A DNA stretch of 64,000 nucleotides from Myxococcota bacterium (GTDB lineage: Bacteria; Myxococcota; B64-G9). The stretch spans positions 186,001 to 250,000 of the forward strand of contig JAKLGA010000008.1 in NCBI GenBank assembly GCA_022710975.1. The letters run 5' to 3'. The notes beneath the pieces were generated by a model. That model was not told where the DNA came from. It saw only the letters and a program-made list of their open reading frames with translations, and made no database searches. A program made the translations under genes and the position numbers. Positions 43,012 through 52,049 of this stretch are shown here, in pieces (within the stretch, counting starts at the first letter, position 1; each line of letters opens with the position of its first letter).

Positions 43012-44366
43012 TGAGGCCCGCCCTGCTGGCCGTTGGGCTGGTCGCCGCCCTGCTCACCGCGAGGGCGCCGGCCCAGGAGGCCGAGCCCGCCGCGGAGCCT
43101 CCCCCACCGCCGCCGGCCGAGCCCTCCCTCGACTCCTCGCCCAGCGAGTCGTCAGAGGCCTCCCACCCGCTCGAGATCAACGGGTTCGCCCGCGCCGACG
43201 CCTTCGTCCCCACCAAGCGCGACAAGGACCCGTTCAACTTCCTGGGCGCCACCTTCATGCTCAAGGTCGCGCCGAGCTTCGGGGACAAGGCCGCCGCCCT
43301 CGCCGAGGCCCGCCTGATCGCGGACGAGGTCACCCGCGAGGTCCGGCTCGACCTCCGCGAGGTCTACGTGGACCTCTACCTCGGGCCGGTGGACATCCGG
43401 CTGGGACGGCAGATCATCGCCTGGGGGCGGGCCGACGGCTTCAATCCGACCGACAACCTCTGCGGCAAGGACATGACCGTCTTCTCGCCGGAAGAGGATG
43501 ACCGACGCATGGGCGCCACCGCTCTCAAGATCGATCTTCGCCTCGACCCGGTGAAGCTCACCGGGGTGGTGATCCCGGCTTTCCGGCCCAGTGTGCTCTT
43601 GCTGGGCGACTTCCCCCCGCCGAACGTCAGCATGGTGGACCCGGCGGTACCCGAGCCGGACGTCCGCCACATCGGCGGCGCGCTCAGGCTCGACGTCAGC
43701 CTGAGCAGCATCGACTTCTCGGTGAGCTACTTCAACGGCTATGGAACCTTCCCGGGAATCGAGATCGCTCAGGTGACCATCGCTCCGCCGGGACCGCCCC
43801 TGATCGATCTCCGCTTCACCTACGATCGCCGGCAGGTCTTCGGCCTCGACTTCGCCTGGCAGGTGTTCGGCCTGTTCATCCTCCGCGGCGAGGGCGCATA
43901 CGTCTTGACCGACTACGAGGAGGGACAGACCCCCCAGATCGAGCAGAGCCACGTCTACTACGTGCTCGGGCTCGAGGCCACGCCCGTCGAGGGGCTGTCG
44001 CTCATCGTCCAGTTCATCCAGAAGATCATCCCCGGCTACCAGCCCGCGGGCGAGTACCTCGACCCGTTCCTGCTCGAGGTGGCGAGCAAGAACAACCTCT
44101 ACCACCGCCAGCAGAGGAGCCACCTCGAGTCCCTCAGCGCCAGGATCGCCTACACCTTCCTCCAGGACGCGATGCGGATCGAGCTGCTCGCCGTGTACGA
44201 CTTCCAGGAGGAGGACTACCTGATCCGGCCCCTGATCTCCTACGCCTTCAACGACGCGCTCAGCGGAGTCCTCGGCGCGGAGATCTACGAGGGACCGGAC
44301 GACTCGCTGTTCGGCCAGCTCGACGACTACAGCTCGGTGTTCCTCGAGCTGAAGTACAGCTTCTGA
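43008..44366 (+). CDS. Outer-membrane porin-like protein of the RND cluster
   Basis: A 452-residue protein with a signal peptide (cleavage near APA-QE), a Pro/Ser-rich spacer, then a beta-barrel body (GFARADAF, LREVYVDLYLGPVDIRLGRQIIAWGRADGFNPTDN, the segment typical of DUF1302-like and related outer-membrane channels) ending in ELKYSF with a C-terminal Phe. It overlaps the LolA-like gene by 4 nt. It is the likely outer-membrane partner for the pump encoded 33 nt downstream. Confidence 0.88.
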   Translation: MMRPALLAVGLVAALLTARAPAQEAEPAAEPPPPPPAEPSLDSSPSESSEASHPLEINGFARADAFVPTKRDKDPFNFLGATFMLKVAPSFGDKAAALAEARLIADEVTREVRLDLREVYVDLYLGPVDIRLGRQIIAWGRADGFNPTDNLCGKDMTVFSPEEDDRRMGATALKIDLRLDPVKLTGVVIPAFRPSVLLLGDFPPPNVSMVDPAVPEPDVRHIGGALRLDVSLSSIDFSVSYFNGYGTFPGIEIAQVTIAPPGPPLIDLRFTYDRRQVFGLDFAWQVFGLFILRGEGAYVLTDYEEGQTPQIEQSHVYYVLGLEATPVEGLSLIVQFIQKIIPGYQPAGEYLDPFLLEVASKNNLYHRQQRSHLESLSARIAYTFLQDAMRIELLAVYDFQEEDYLIRPLISYAFNDALSGVLGAEIYEGPDDSLFGQLDDYSSVFLELKYSF

Positions 44367-44399
44367 CGATCCGACCGCCGACGAGAGGGGCGCCGCACC

Positions 44400-46751
44400 A
44401 TGGAAGCCGAGCAGAGGACCGGAGTCCTGCGGAGGTACGTCACCTGGATCACGGGCCACCCTCGCTGGGTCGTCGCCCTCGTGATCCTGGCCACCGCCCT
44501 GCTGGCCACCCAGCTCAGGCACCTCCGCTTCTACCTGGACCCGGACCGGACGCTCCCTCCCGAGCACCCTCTGGTCATCCTCGGCAACAGGATCACCGAG
44601 GTCTTCGGCGGGAAGAACGTGGTCGTCGTCGGACTCGAGGTGCGGGACGGGACCATCTACGACCAGGCGACCCTGAACCGGGTCAAGCGGATCACGGACA
44701 GGGCCAGGGACATCCCCGGGGTGATCCCGAGCAACATCCTGTCGCTCAGCGCCGTCAACGTGAAGGACATCACCGGCACAGAGGACGGGATGCAGATCCG
44801 GCGCGTGATGGCGGAGGTGCCCGGCGACGAGCAGGGGATCACGGCGCTCCGGGAGCGCGTCCGCAGCAACGACCTCGTCCACGGCCTGCTGGTCTCCGCC
44901 GACGAGAAGATGACCCTGGTGATCATCGACTTCTCCTCCACGGAGAAGCCGGGGGGCTTCGCCGGCATCCACCGGCGGGTGAGCGAGATCATCGAGCCGG
45001 AGCAGGACACCAACACCGCGATCCACCTGGCGGGCCTGCCGATCCAGCTCCACCAGATGGAGGTCTACTCCGAGCGGATGAAGTACGTGTTCCCGCTGGC
45101 CCTGCTGGTCATCGCCCTGCTGCTGTACGGGGTCTTCCGCACCGTCCAGGGGATGATCATCCCGCTGCTGACGGCGATCCTGAGCGTCGTCTGGGGCCTG
45201 GGGATCATGGGGCTCATCGGCTGGGCGCTGGATCCCTTCAACGTGATGACGCCCATCCTGATCCTGGCGATCGGCGCCGGGCACTCCGTGCAGATCCTCA
45301 AGCGCTACTACGAGGAGTTCCACCGCCTGCGCGACAACCGCGCGGCGGTGATCGAGTCCACCAGCCGCATCGGCCTGGCCATGCTCACCGCCGGGATCGT
45401 CGCCGCGACCGGGTTCGCCTCGCTGATCACCTTCCGGGTACCGACCTTCTCGGCGTTCGGCATGCTCACCGCCTCGGGCATCCTGTCGGCGCTGGTCATC
45501 GAGATGACCTTCATCCCGGCCATCCGCGCCCTGCTCAGGGCGCCCGACGAGGCTCACCTGGGGAAGGAGCAGCGCACGAGGATCTTCGACCCGTTCCTCT
45601 CGGCGCTGGCGGGCTGGATCAACGGCGGGAAGTCGAAGTACATCGTCGGCGTCTTCGTCGCCGTGGTGGCGCTGGCCCTGGCCGGCATCAGCCAGCTCGT
45701 CATCGAGAACGGCCTGTCGACGTTCTTCGCCGGGTCCTCCCGGGTCATGCAGGACATGGAGGCGATCAACGCCGAGGGCGCGGGGGCCTTCGTGGTCCAG
45801 GTGCTGGTGGAGGGGAAGGGCGAGGACGCGCTCAAGGACCCGCAGGCTCTGCGGGAGATGGAGCGGATCCAGGAGTTCGCGGCCTCCCAGCCGGGCGTGG
45901 GGAAGGTCGTCTCGCTGGTCGACTTCATGAAGAAGATGAACAAGGCCCTGAACGGGGACGACCCGCGCTTCGAGGTGCTGCCGGACACGAGCGAGCTGAT
46001 CGCCCAGTACCTCCTGCTCTACTCCATGTCAGGGGACCCGGGCGACTTCGATCGCGTCGTGGACTTCGGCTACCAGCGCTCGGTCATCACCATCTACTAC
46101 CGGTACGACACCTACCTGAAGATCAAGGCGCTCACCGACAGCATCGAGGGGTTCATCGCCACCCACCTGGCCGGGAGCCAGCTCACCTACCGGGTGGGGG
46201 GCGGCATCGCCAACATGCTCCCGCTCACGGAGGTCATCATCCAGGGCAAGATCAAGAACATCCTCCAGGTGTGCGGGGTCATCTTCGGGGTGGCGAGCGT
46301 GGTCTTCCTGTCACTGCTCGGCGGGCTGCTCGTGCTGCTGCCCCTGCTGATCGCCGTGCTGGCCAACCTCGGCCTGATGGGCCTGGCCGGGATCGAGATG
46401 AGTGTCTCGACGGCCACGATCACGGCCATGGCGCTGGGCATCGGGGCGGACTACTCGATCTACTTCATGTTCCGCATCCGCGAGGAGCTGTCCAGGGGCG
46501 AGAGCTGGGCGCGGAGCCTCGAGATCTCGGAGATGAACTCGGGGAAGGCCATTCTGTTCGTGGCCACCTCGGTAGCCCTCGGCTATGCGTGCATGTGCGC
46601 CTCGGGGTTCCTCGTCCACATCCACCTCGGCACGCTCGTCCCGGTGACCATGCTGGTCAGCAGCCTCGGGGCGCTGACCATCATGCCGGCCATCCTGATG
46701 GCCACGAAACCACGGTTCCTCACCCGGGGATCGGGTCAGCGGAAGGCGTAG
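44400..46751 (+). CDS. RND-superfamily (MMPL-type) exporter
   Basis: A 783-residue integral membrane transporter. One membrane helix near 24-42 and a periplasmic loop precede a block of five helices (about 215-370), repeated in the second half (about 420 and 620-770), giving the usual 12. AIGAGHSVQI and ALGIGADYSIYFMFR carry the proton-relay-type motifs of MMPL/HpnN-like pumps. These export hydrophobic molecules such as hopanoids or lipids. GGGGCGCCGCACC precedes ATG 44400, without a strong ribosome site. The gene's end overlaps the convergent barrel gene by 16 nt. Confidence 0.93.
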   Translation: MEAEQRTGVLRRYVTWITGHPRWVVALVILATALLATQLRHLRFYLDPDRTLPPEHPLVILGNRITEVFGGKNVVVVGLEVRDGTIYDQATLNRVKRITDRARDIPGVIPSNILSLSAVNVKDITGTEDGMQIRRVMAEVPGDEQGITALRERVRSNDLVHGLLVSADEKMTLVIIDFSSTEKPGGFAGIHRRVSEIIEPEQDTNTAIHLAGLPIQLHQMEVYSERMKYVFPLALLVIALLLYGVFRTVQGMIIPLLTAILSVVWGLGIMGLIGWALDPFNVMTPILILAIGAGHSVQILKRYYEEFHRLRDNRAAVIESTSRIGLAMLTAGIVAATGFASLITFRVPTFSAFGMLTASGILSALVIEMTFIPAIRALLRAPDEAHLGKEQRTRIFDPFLSALAGWINGGKSKYIVGVFVAVVALALAGISQLVIENGLSTFFAGSSRVMQDMEAINAEGAGAFVVQVLVEGKGEDALKDPQALREMERIQEFAASQPGVGKVVSLVDFMKKMNKALNGDDPRFEVLPDTSELIAQYLLLYSMSGDPGDFDRVVDFGYQRSVITIYYRYDTYLKIKALTDSIEGFIATHLAGSQLTYRVGGGIANMLPLTEVIIQGKIKNILQVCGVIFGVASVVFLSLLGGLLVLLPLLIAVLANLGLMGLAGIEMSVSTATITAMALGIGADYSIYFMFRIREELSRGESWARSLEISEMNSGKAILFVATSVALGYACMCASGFLVHIHLGTLVPVTMLVSSLGALTIMPAILMATKPRFLTRGSGQRKA

Positions 46752-48142
46752 CCCAGCCGCAGGAAGAAGCCCTGGTAGGTGTCGCTGACCTGCCCCATGC
46801 TGTCCTCGTCGAGCAGCATCTGGGAGACTTCGTAGCCCAGCCCGAGGTGCAGGAAGTCGAACAGGGCGGCGTCCAGGCCCGCGCCCAGCGACCAGCCCCA
46901 GCCCGTGCCGCTGATCTCGTCGCCGGCGATCACCGGCACCAGGAAGTTGAAGCGCGCCCCCAGCCGCAGGTAGGGCTCCCACACGAAGATGCTCGCCCCC
47001 AGGCCGAGCTCGGGGGCCAGGTAGCGGGCCGAGACCACCTGGGCGACGTCCGTGTCGATGCTGCAGGAGGTGCCGCCGAAGCCGAGGCGCAGCAGCAGCG
47101 TCGGGTGGGTGGCGACGTCGAAGTCCAGCCGGTAGAGCAGGCCGCCGTGCCCCTGCACCTGCTGGGCGGGCCAGCGCTCGGAGGCGGTGCGGTAGCCGTA
47201 CTCCAGCCCCAGCGAGAAGTCGAGGTCGAGGTACACGCCCAGGCCCCGGGCGAAGCCCTTGTCCAGGAAGGTCGCCAGCAGGAGCTGGCCGTCGATGCGC
47301 AGGCCCGGGAACAGGCTGGCCGTGTGGGTCGGCGCCAGGCCCGAGCGCAGGTGCATGGACGGGCCCACCGTGATCAGCGCGTCGTGCACCGGGGTCAGCG
47401 GGCGCCCGGCGGCGGGGGCGGGCTCGGCCCGGGTGTCGGCGGCCGGCGCGCGCTCGGCCCGGGGAGCGGGCTCGCGCTCGTCGGCGGCCCAGTCGCGCTC
47501 CCCGGCGCTGGAGGCGGGCTCCAGCGGGGGCCGGGAGGAGGTCTTGCCCGGGCTGGGCGCCTCCTCGAGCGGTGGGGCGCCCGACGACTCCGCCACGGCC
47601 GGGTCGGCCACGGTCTCGGGCGGCTCGGCGACGTCCTCGGGCGGCTCGGCGCCAGGCGCGCTGGCCACCGCCTGGGGGCCGAGCTGCGCCACGATCTGCT
47701 CGGCCGCGTGCCCCATCTTGCGGGCGTCGACCGCCGGCCGGCGCTCGCGGTAGGTCTCGCTCCACAGCAGCTGCCCCCTGGGGCCGAGCAGCCGGAGCTG
47801 GATGGCGTACCGGCCCCGGGCCCGGGACACGCTGCCCAGCACCACGCCGTCGAGCCGCAGGGCCTGGGCCACCTTGCGCACCGCGGGCGGGCCGAACATC
47901 CGCTTCGGCTTGAGGTGCCGCTTGCGGGCGGCCTTCTGGTAGCTGTCGAAGGGCACGAGCTGCAGGCCGCGCTCGGTGAGCGCGTCGACCAGGGCGGCCC
48001 GGGCCCTGGCGCCCAGGCGCTTGCCGCTCCTGTCGCTGAACTTCGCCACCACCACGCCCTCGGCCCGCGCCGGGGCGAACCCCGCACAGGCGAGCGCCAA
48101 CCACGCTCCGAGGGCGAACCCGATCAGGCGACAGGCAGGCAT
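46736..48142 (-). CDS. Outer-membrane protein with TolB-like N-terminal domain
   Basis: A 468-residue exported protein. The signal peptide ends near ARA-EG, or at C19 if processed as a lipoprotein. Residues ~28-150 resemble the TolB/CsgG-type N-terminal domain (VVAKFSDRSGKRLGARARAALVDAL, VAQALRLDGVVLGSV). A Pro/Ala/Glu-rich linker of ~100 residues follows, then a beta-barrel (about 265-468) ending YAFR. The architecture recurs in the protein encoded at 50087-51931. Function unknown. ATG 48142; convergent 16-nt overlap with the RND gene. Confidence 0.8.
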   Translation of the reverse strand: MPACRLIGFALGAWLALACAGFAPARAEGVVVAKFSDRSGKRLGARARAALVDALTERGLQLVPFDSYQKAARKRHLKPKRMFGPPAVRKVAQALRLDGVVLGSVSRARGRYAIQLRLLGPRGQLLWSETYRERRPAVDARKMGHAAEQIVAQLGPQAVASAPGAEPPEDVAEPPETVADPAVAESSGAPPLEEAPSPGKTSSRPPLEPASSAGERDWAADEREPAPRAERAPAADTRAEPAPAAGRPLTPVHDALITVGPSMHLRSGLAPTHTASLFPGLRIDGQLLLATFLDKGFARGLGVYLDLDFSLGLEYGYRTASERWPAQQVQGHGGLLYRLDFDVATHPTLLLRLGFGGTSCSIDTDVAQVVSARYLAPELGLGASIFVWEPYLRLGARFNFLVPVIAGDEISGTGWGWSLGAGLDAALFDFLHLGLGYEVSQMLLDEDSMGQVSDTYQGFFLRLGYAFR

Positions 48143-48223
48143 GGCGTCTCACCTCCGCAGCGACACCGCTCCTCGTGCCTGCCAGCAATAACACAGGCCC
48201 GCAGGTCCCTCAAGGCTGGCGCC

Positions 48224-48252
48224 TGGAAAGCCCGGGCCACCCGCGCTAGCCT
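48224..48252 (+). promoter_or_regulatory. Possible promoter of the GH5-like gene
   Basis: TGGAAA (48224-48229), a 17-nt spacer and TAGCCT (48247-48252); the predicted start is close to GGGAGGAAG and ATG 48271. Confidence 0.3.
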
Positions 48253-48270
48253 GGAGCGGGAGGAAGCTCC

Positions 48271-50073
48271 ATGCCCCGCAACCCTGGCCTGGCGGCGGCC
48301 GCCGCGGCGTGGCTCGCGCTGCTGGCGGCCTGTGGCCCGTCCGCGCCCGAGCACGCCTGGCTGCCCGAGGTGCCGGCCGAGGTCCCGTGCTGGCGCCCGG
48401 TCGAGCTCGGGCTGCGGACCGACCTCGCCTTCGACAACCCCTTCGATCCGGCCGAGATCGCGGTGTGGCTGGAGCTCGAGCCCCCGCAGGGCCCGCGGCG
48501 GGAGGTGGCCGGGTTCTGGCACCAGCCCTTCACGCGCGAGCTCCTGGAGGGCGTCGAGCGCCTCAGCCCGGCGGGCGAGCCGGGCTTCCGCGTGCGCTTC
48601 AGCCTCGACAGCCCGGGCCGCTGGCGCGTGCGGCTGGGCGCGCGGGCGGGTACGCTCGAGTCCCTCACCCCCTGGAGAGCGCTCCGCGCCACGGCCCCCG
48701 AGAGCGGCGCGCACGGCCTGCTGCGCCCGAGCCCGGCGGATCCGCGCTACCTGCGCTTCGACGACGGCGCGAGCTACTTCGCCCTGGGCGAGAACCTGTG
48801 CTGGTACGACGGCCGCGGGACCTTCGCCTACGACGAGTGGCTCGACGCGCTGCAGGCGGCCGGGGCCAACTTCGTGCGCCTGTGGATGCCCGCCTGGGCC
48901 TTCGGCCTGGAGGCCATGGACGACGATCCGCTGGCCGGGACGGCCAGCACGCTGGGCGACTACACCCGGCGCCTGGATCGCGCCTGGCAGCTCGATCGGG
49001 TGCTGGAGCAGGCGCGCCTGCGCGGCATCCAGGTCATGCTGTGCCTGCAGAACCACGGCATGTTCTCGCTGGATCACAACAGCGAGTGGGCGGTGAACCC
49101 CTACAACCAGGCCCTGGGCGGCCCGCTGGCGGCGCCGGAGGACTTCTTCACCCAGCCCGAGGCGCGCGCCCTGTTCGAGCGCCGGCTGCGCTACGCCGTG
49201 GCCCGCTGGGGCGCCTTCCCCAACCTCATGGCCTGGGAGCTGTGGAACGAGGTCGATCTCACCGCCCAGCTCGACGTCCAGGCCGTGGCCGGCTGGCACG
49301 CGGACATGGCCGCCTTCCTGGCCGCCCAGGACCCCCACGGGCGCATGGTGACCACCTCCACCTCGCAGTTCATGGCCCCGCTGCTGGGCCTGGACGAGGC
49401 GCTCGACGCGCTCCCCGGGCTGGCGCTGGCCCAGATCCACGTGTACGGCTTCCCGGGCTCGGACCCGGACTTCAGCGAGGTCCTGCCGCGCCTGGGGGCG
49501 GTGCGCGGGGCGACCGGCAAGCCCGTGCTGGCCGCGGAGCTGGGGGTGGACTACCGCGGTCCGGCCGAGACGCTGGCGCGCGATCCGACCTTCGCCGGGC
49601 TGCGCGACCTGATCTGGTCCGGCATCTTCGCCGGCACCGCCGGCACGGGCATGACCTGGTGGTGGGACAACCTGATCGCCCCGCGCGGGCTGTACGGCCT
49701 GCTGGGGGCCGCGGCCGCCTTCGTCGCGGGCCTCGCCTTCGACCAGGAGTCCTTCCTGGTCGGCCAGGCCGCCCTCACGGGCGCGGGCGAGCGCCCCCTG
49801 GTGGCCCTCGAGCTGCGCGGGCGGGGCACCTACCTCGCGTGGCTGAAGGATCGCGGCGCGCTGTGGTCGAGCGGGCTCGCGCCCGCGTCCGTCGAGGGCC
49901 TCAGCCTCCACCTGGCGGGGCTGGCCGACGGCGACTGGCGGGGGCGCTGGGTGGACACCTGGACCGGCGCGGAGCTGGCCCCGGCCGAGGCCGCGGTCCG
50001 CGGCGGGGCGGCCACCCTGGCGGTGCCCGCCTTCCTCGGGGACCTCGCGCTGCGGCTGGAGCGGCAGCCCTGA
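48271..50073 (+). CDS. GH5-like glycoside hydrolase lipoprotein
   Basis: A 600-residue lipoprotein (LALLAAC, C21). Residues ~35-130 form a beta domain like DUF5060. A TIM-barrel of the GH5/clan-A type follows: RLWMPAWAFG, MLCLQNHGMFS, proposed acid/base E327 in WELWNEVD, a QIHVYGF strand and proposed nucleophile E423 in AAELGVDYRG. A C-terminal beta domain completes it. It would hydrolyse beta-glycans at the cell surface. GGGAGG lies 10 nt before ATG 48271. Substrate cannot be deduced. Confidence 0.87.
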   Translation: MPRNPGLAAAAAAWLALLAACGPSAPEHAWLPEVPAEVPCWRPVELGLRTDLAFDNPFDPAEIAVWLELEPPQGPRREVAGFWHQPFTRELLEGVERLSPAGEPGFRVRFSLDSPGRWRVRLGARAGTLESLTPWRALRATAPESGAHGLLRPSPADPRYLRFDDGASYFALGENLCWYDGRGTFAYDEWLDALQAAGANFVRLWMPAWAFGLEAMDDDPLAGTASTLGDYTRRLDRAWQLDRVLEQARLRGIQVMLCLQNHGMFSLDHNSEWAVNPYNQALGGPLAAPEDFFTQPEARALFERRLRYAVARWGAFPNLMAWELWNEVDLTAQLDVQAVAGWHADMAAFLAAQDPHGRMVTTSTSQFMAPLLGLDEALDALPGLALAQIHVYGFPGSDPDFSEVLPRLGAVRGATGKPVLAAELGVDYRGPAETLARDPTFAGLRDLIWSGIFAGTAGTGMTWWWDNLIAPRGLYGLLGAAAAFVAGLAFDQESFLVGQAALTGAGERPLVALELRGRGTYLAWLKDRGALWSSGLAPASVEGLSLHLAGLADGDWRGRWVDTWTGAELAPAEAAVRGGAATLAVPAFLGDLALRLERQP

Positions 50074-50086
50074 GGGCCACGCCAGG

Positions 50087-51931
50087 CTACAGGGAGTAGA
50101 CGATCCCGAGCCCGGCCATGACCAGCGGGCCGAAGTCGAAGGCGACGCCGGCGTTCGACTCGCCGCTGAGGGCGAAGTAGGTCCCGGCCTCGAAGCTCAG
50201 CCCCAGGTTCTCCAGGAAGAACCAGTTCACCGCCAACGCCAGCCTCAGGTTCAGCGCGATGTAGCCGGCCCCGAAGTCGTAGGCGACCAGCGCCGCGCTG
50301 GAGTCCCGCCCGTTCCCCTTCAGCTCGGACATCAGCATGCTGGCGCCCATACCCATGAGGATGACCACGTCGACCGAGTCCGCGAGGCTGAGGATCATGC
50401 CCAGCCGGCAGCCCAGATCGAACAACCCGAGCTGGTCGCTCGGGTGCTGCGGGCTCTCCGCGCCGGCGTACAGGAAGCCCAGGTACACGCCGACCAGCAG
50501 CATGTCCGAGACCTTCACGTCGAAGGTGAGGTCTGCCAGCATGCCGGTCGAGGAGGCGAAGGTGAAGGCCTCCTGGCTCCAGTCCGAGTCCTCGCCGCGC
50601 ACCGCGCCGGCGAGATCGAAGGCCGCCTCGATCTTGACGCCCAGGTACAGCGTGCGCACCACCGGGGTGGCCGGGGCCTCGGGCTGCGCCGGCTGGTCGC
50701 TGGGCTGGGGGACCTCCACCGGCGCGGCCACCGGCGCGGGCTCCAGCACCACGGCCACCGGCTTCACCTCGCGCTCGGACAGGCCGAGCTCGACCTGCTT
50801 CGCGCCCTTGTCCGCGTGGCGCACCTCGAGGGTGCGGGCGCAGATGCTGACCTTGAACGTGTCCGGCGTCTCGCCCAGCCTGACCCCGTCGACCAGCACC
50901 TCGGCCTCCAGGTCGTTGCCGTCCTGGTCCTTGGCCGAGACCTCCACGGCGGCCTGGCGCTCCGCGAGGCGGATGGAGACCTCCTTCTCCTCGCCGAGCT
51001 CGATCACCACCCGCTCCCCGGCCTCCGCGTGGCAGGGGCTCTTCACCAGCACCTCGTAGCCGCCCGGGGCCAGCTCCCGGCGCTCGAGCGGGGTCACGCC
51101 CAGCGACTCCCCGTTCACCAGCACGCTCTGCCCGGCCGGCTCGGAGCGCACCGTGAGCCAGCCGAAGTTCGGTTTCAGCTCCCAGTCCACCTTCGAGCCC
51201 TTGGCCAGCGCCAGCCGCTCCCGGTGCGCCTGGTAGCGCTCGTTCAGCATGGCCACTTCGTGCAGGCCCTCGGCCACGGTCCGGCTGCAGGGGGTCCGCT
51301 CGCAGACCACCTTGCCGTCCACCATGACCATGGCGGAGACCGGCGTGGAGGCGAAGGACACGATGGCCTTCTTGCCCTTGCCCACCTGCCAGGTCTCGCC
51401 GCCTGCGCCGATGCGGCCCTCCTGGAAGCCCGAGCCGCTGTCGCCGCCGCCGCGGTAAGCCTTCAGCTTGGTCGCGGCCTTGTCGATGCCCACCCGCAGG
51501 TCCTGCTGATCGCAGCTCTTCATCGGCTCCTTGGCCGTGGCGTCGCTGACCTGAGTCTTCAGATCGTACAGCGCCGCGGTCACCGTGCAACCCTCGCCGA
51601 TGCGCAGGATGGCGGTGGACAACGACTTCTCGGCCGCTAGCTCCCGGCCGAGCTCGATCTGGCAGCTCAGCTCGTAGCACTCCTGGTAGGACTCCTGCTT
51701 CTTCTCCACCAGGGCCTTCTTGATGGTCGCCTGCGGCACGATGCGGTAGACGTTGCCCTCGGAGATCGCGGCCTCGAGGTAGCTGGTGAGCTGATCGATC
51801 GTCTTGTCATCCAGGCCGGCGCCCTTGTCCTCGACGCGGAAGACCGCCACGATGGGCGGCGCGGTCTGGGCCAGGGCGGCGCCCGAGGCCAGCAGGGCCA
51901 GGCATGCCACGGTGAGCTGGAAACTGCGCAT
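50087..51931 (-). CDS. PEGA/TolB-like domain outer-membrane protein
   Basis: A 614-residue exported protein: signal peptide (cleavage near ALA-QT), TolB-like N-terminal domain (IVAVFRVEDKGAGLDDKTID, a LSCQIELGRELAAE Cys-containing helix, typical of myxobacterial stress-linked lipoproteins), several PEGA-type beta repeats (STPVSAMVMVDGKVVCERTP, SEPAGQSVLVNGESLGVTPL), a Pro-rich linker and a C-terminal barrel ending VYSL. GGAGGAG precedes ATG 51931. It mirrors the neighbour at 46736 in having a TolB-like head and barrel tail, with added PEGA modules. Confidence 0.8.
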   Translation of the reverse strand: MRSFQLTVACLALLASGAALAQTAPPIVAVFRVEDKGAGLDDKTIDQLTSYLEAAISEGNVYRIVPQATIKKALVEKKQESYQECYELSCQIELGRELAAEKSLSTAILRIGEGCTVTAALYDLKTQVSDATAKEPMKSCDQQDLRVGIDKAATKLKAYRGGGDSGSGFQEGRIGAGGETWQVGKGKKAIVSFASTPVSAMVMVDGKVVCERTPCSRTVAEGLHEVAMLNERYQAHRERLALAKGSKVDWELKPNFGWLTVRSEPAGQSVLVNGESLGVTPLERRELAPGGYEVLVKSPCHAEAGERVVIELGEEKEVSIRLAERQAAVEVSAKDQDGNDLEAEVLVDGVRLGETPDTFKVSICARTLEVRHADKGAKQVELGLSEREVKPVAVVLEPAPVAAPVEVPQPSDQPAQPEAPATPVVRTLYLGVKIEAAFDLAGAVRGEDSDWSQEAFTFASSTGMLADLTFDVKVSDMLLVGVYLGFLYAGAESPQHPSDQLGLFDLGCRLGMILSLADSVDVVILMGMGASMLMSELKGNGRDSSAALVAYDFGAGYIALNLRLALAVNWFFLENLGLSFEAGTYFALSGESNAGVAFDFGPLVMAGLGIVYSL

Positions 51932-51992
51932 CGGCTCCTCCGGAGAATTCCGGCCCGAGCCTAGCATCTGCGGCGCTCCCGTTCAACGCGGC

Positions 51993-52022
51993 TTGTCCGC
52001 GGGGTCCGGCCGGTGCTAGTTT
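51993..52022 (+). promoter_or_regulatory. Promoter of folE2
   Basis: TTGTCC (51993-51998), an 18-nt spacer and TAGTTT (52017-52022). The predicted leader of ~20 nt carries GGGAGGAG before ATG 52050. Confidence 0.45.
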
Positions 52023-52049
52023 CGCCCCGCCACCCCGGGAGGAGCCAGG

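Noticed and set aside
43152-45557. An 801-codon minus-strand frame across the porin and RND genes
   Set aside because: It is a compositionally biased antisense shadow spanning two recognisable plus-strand genes.
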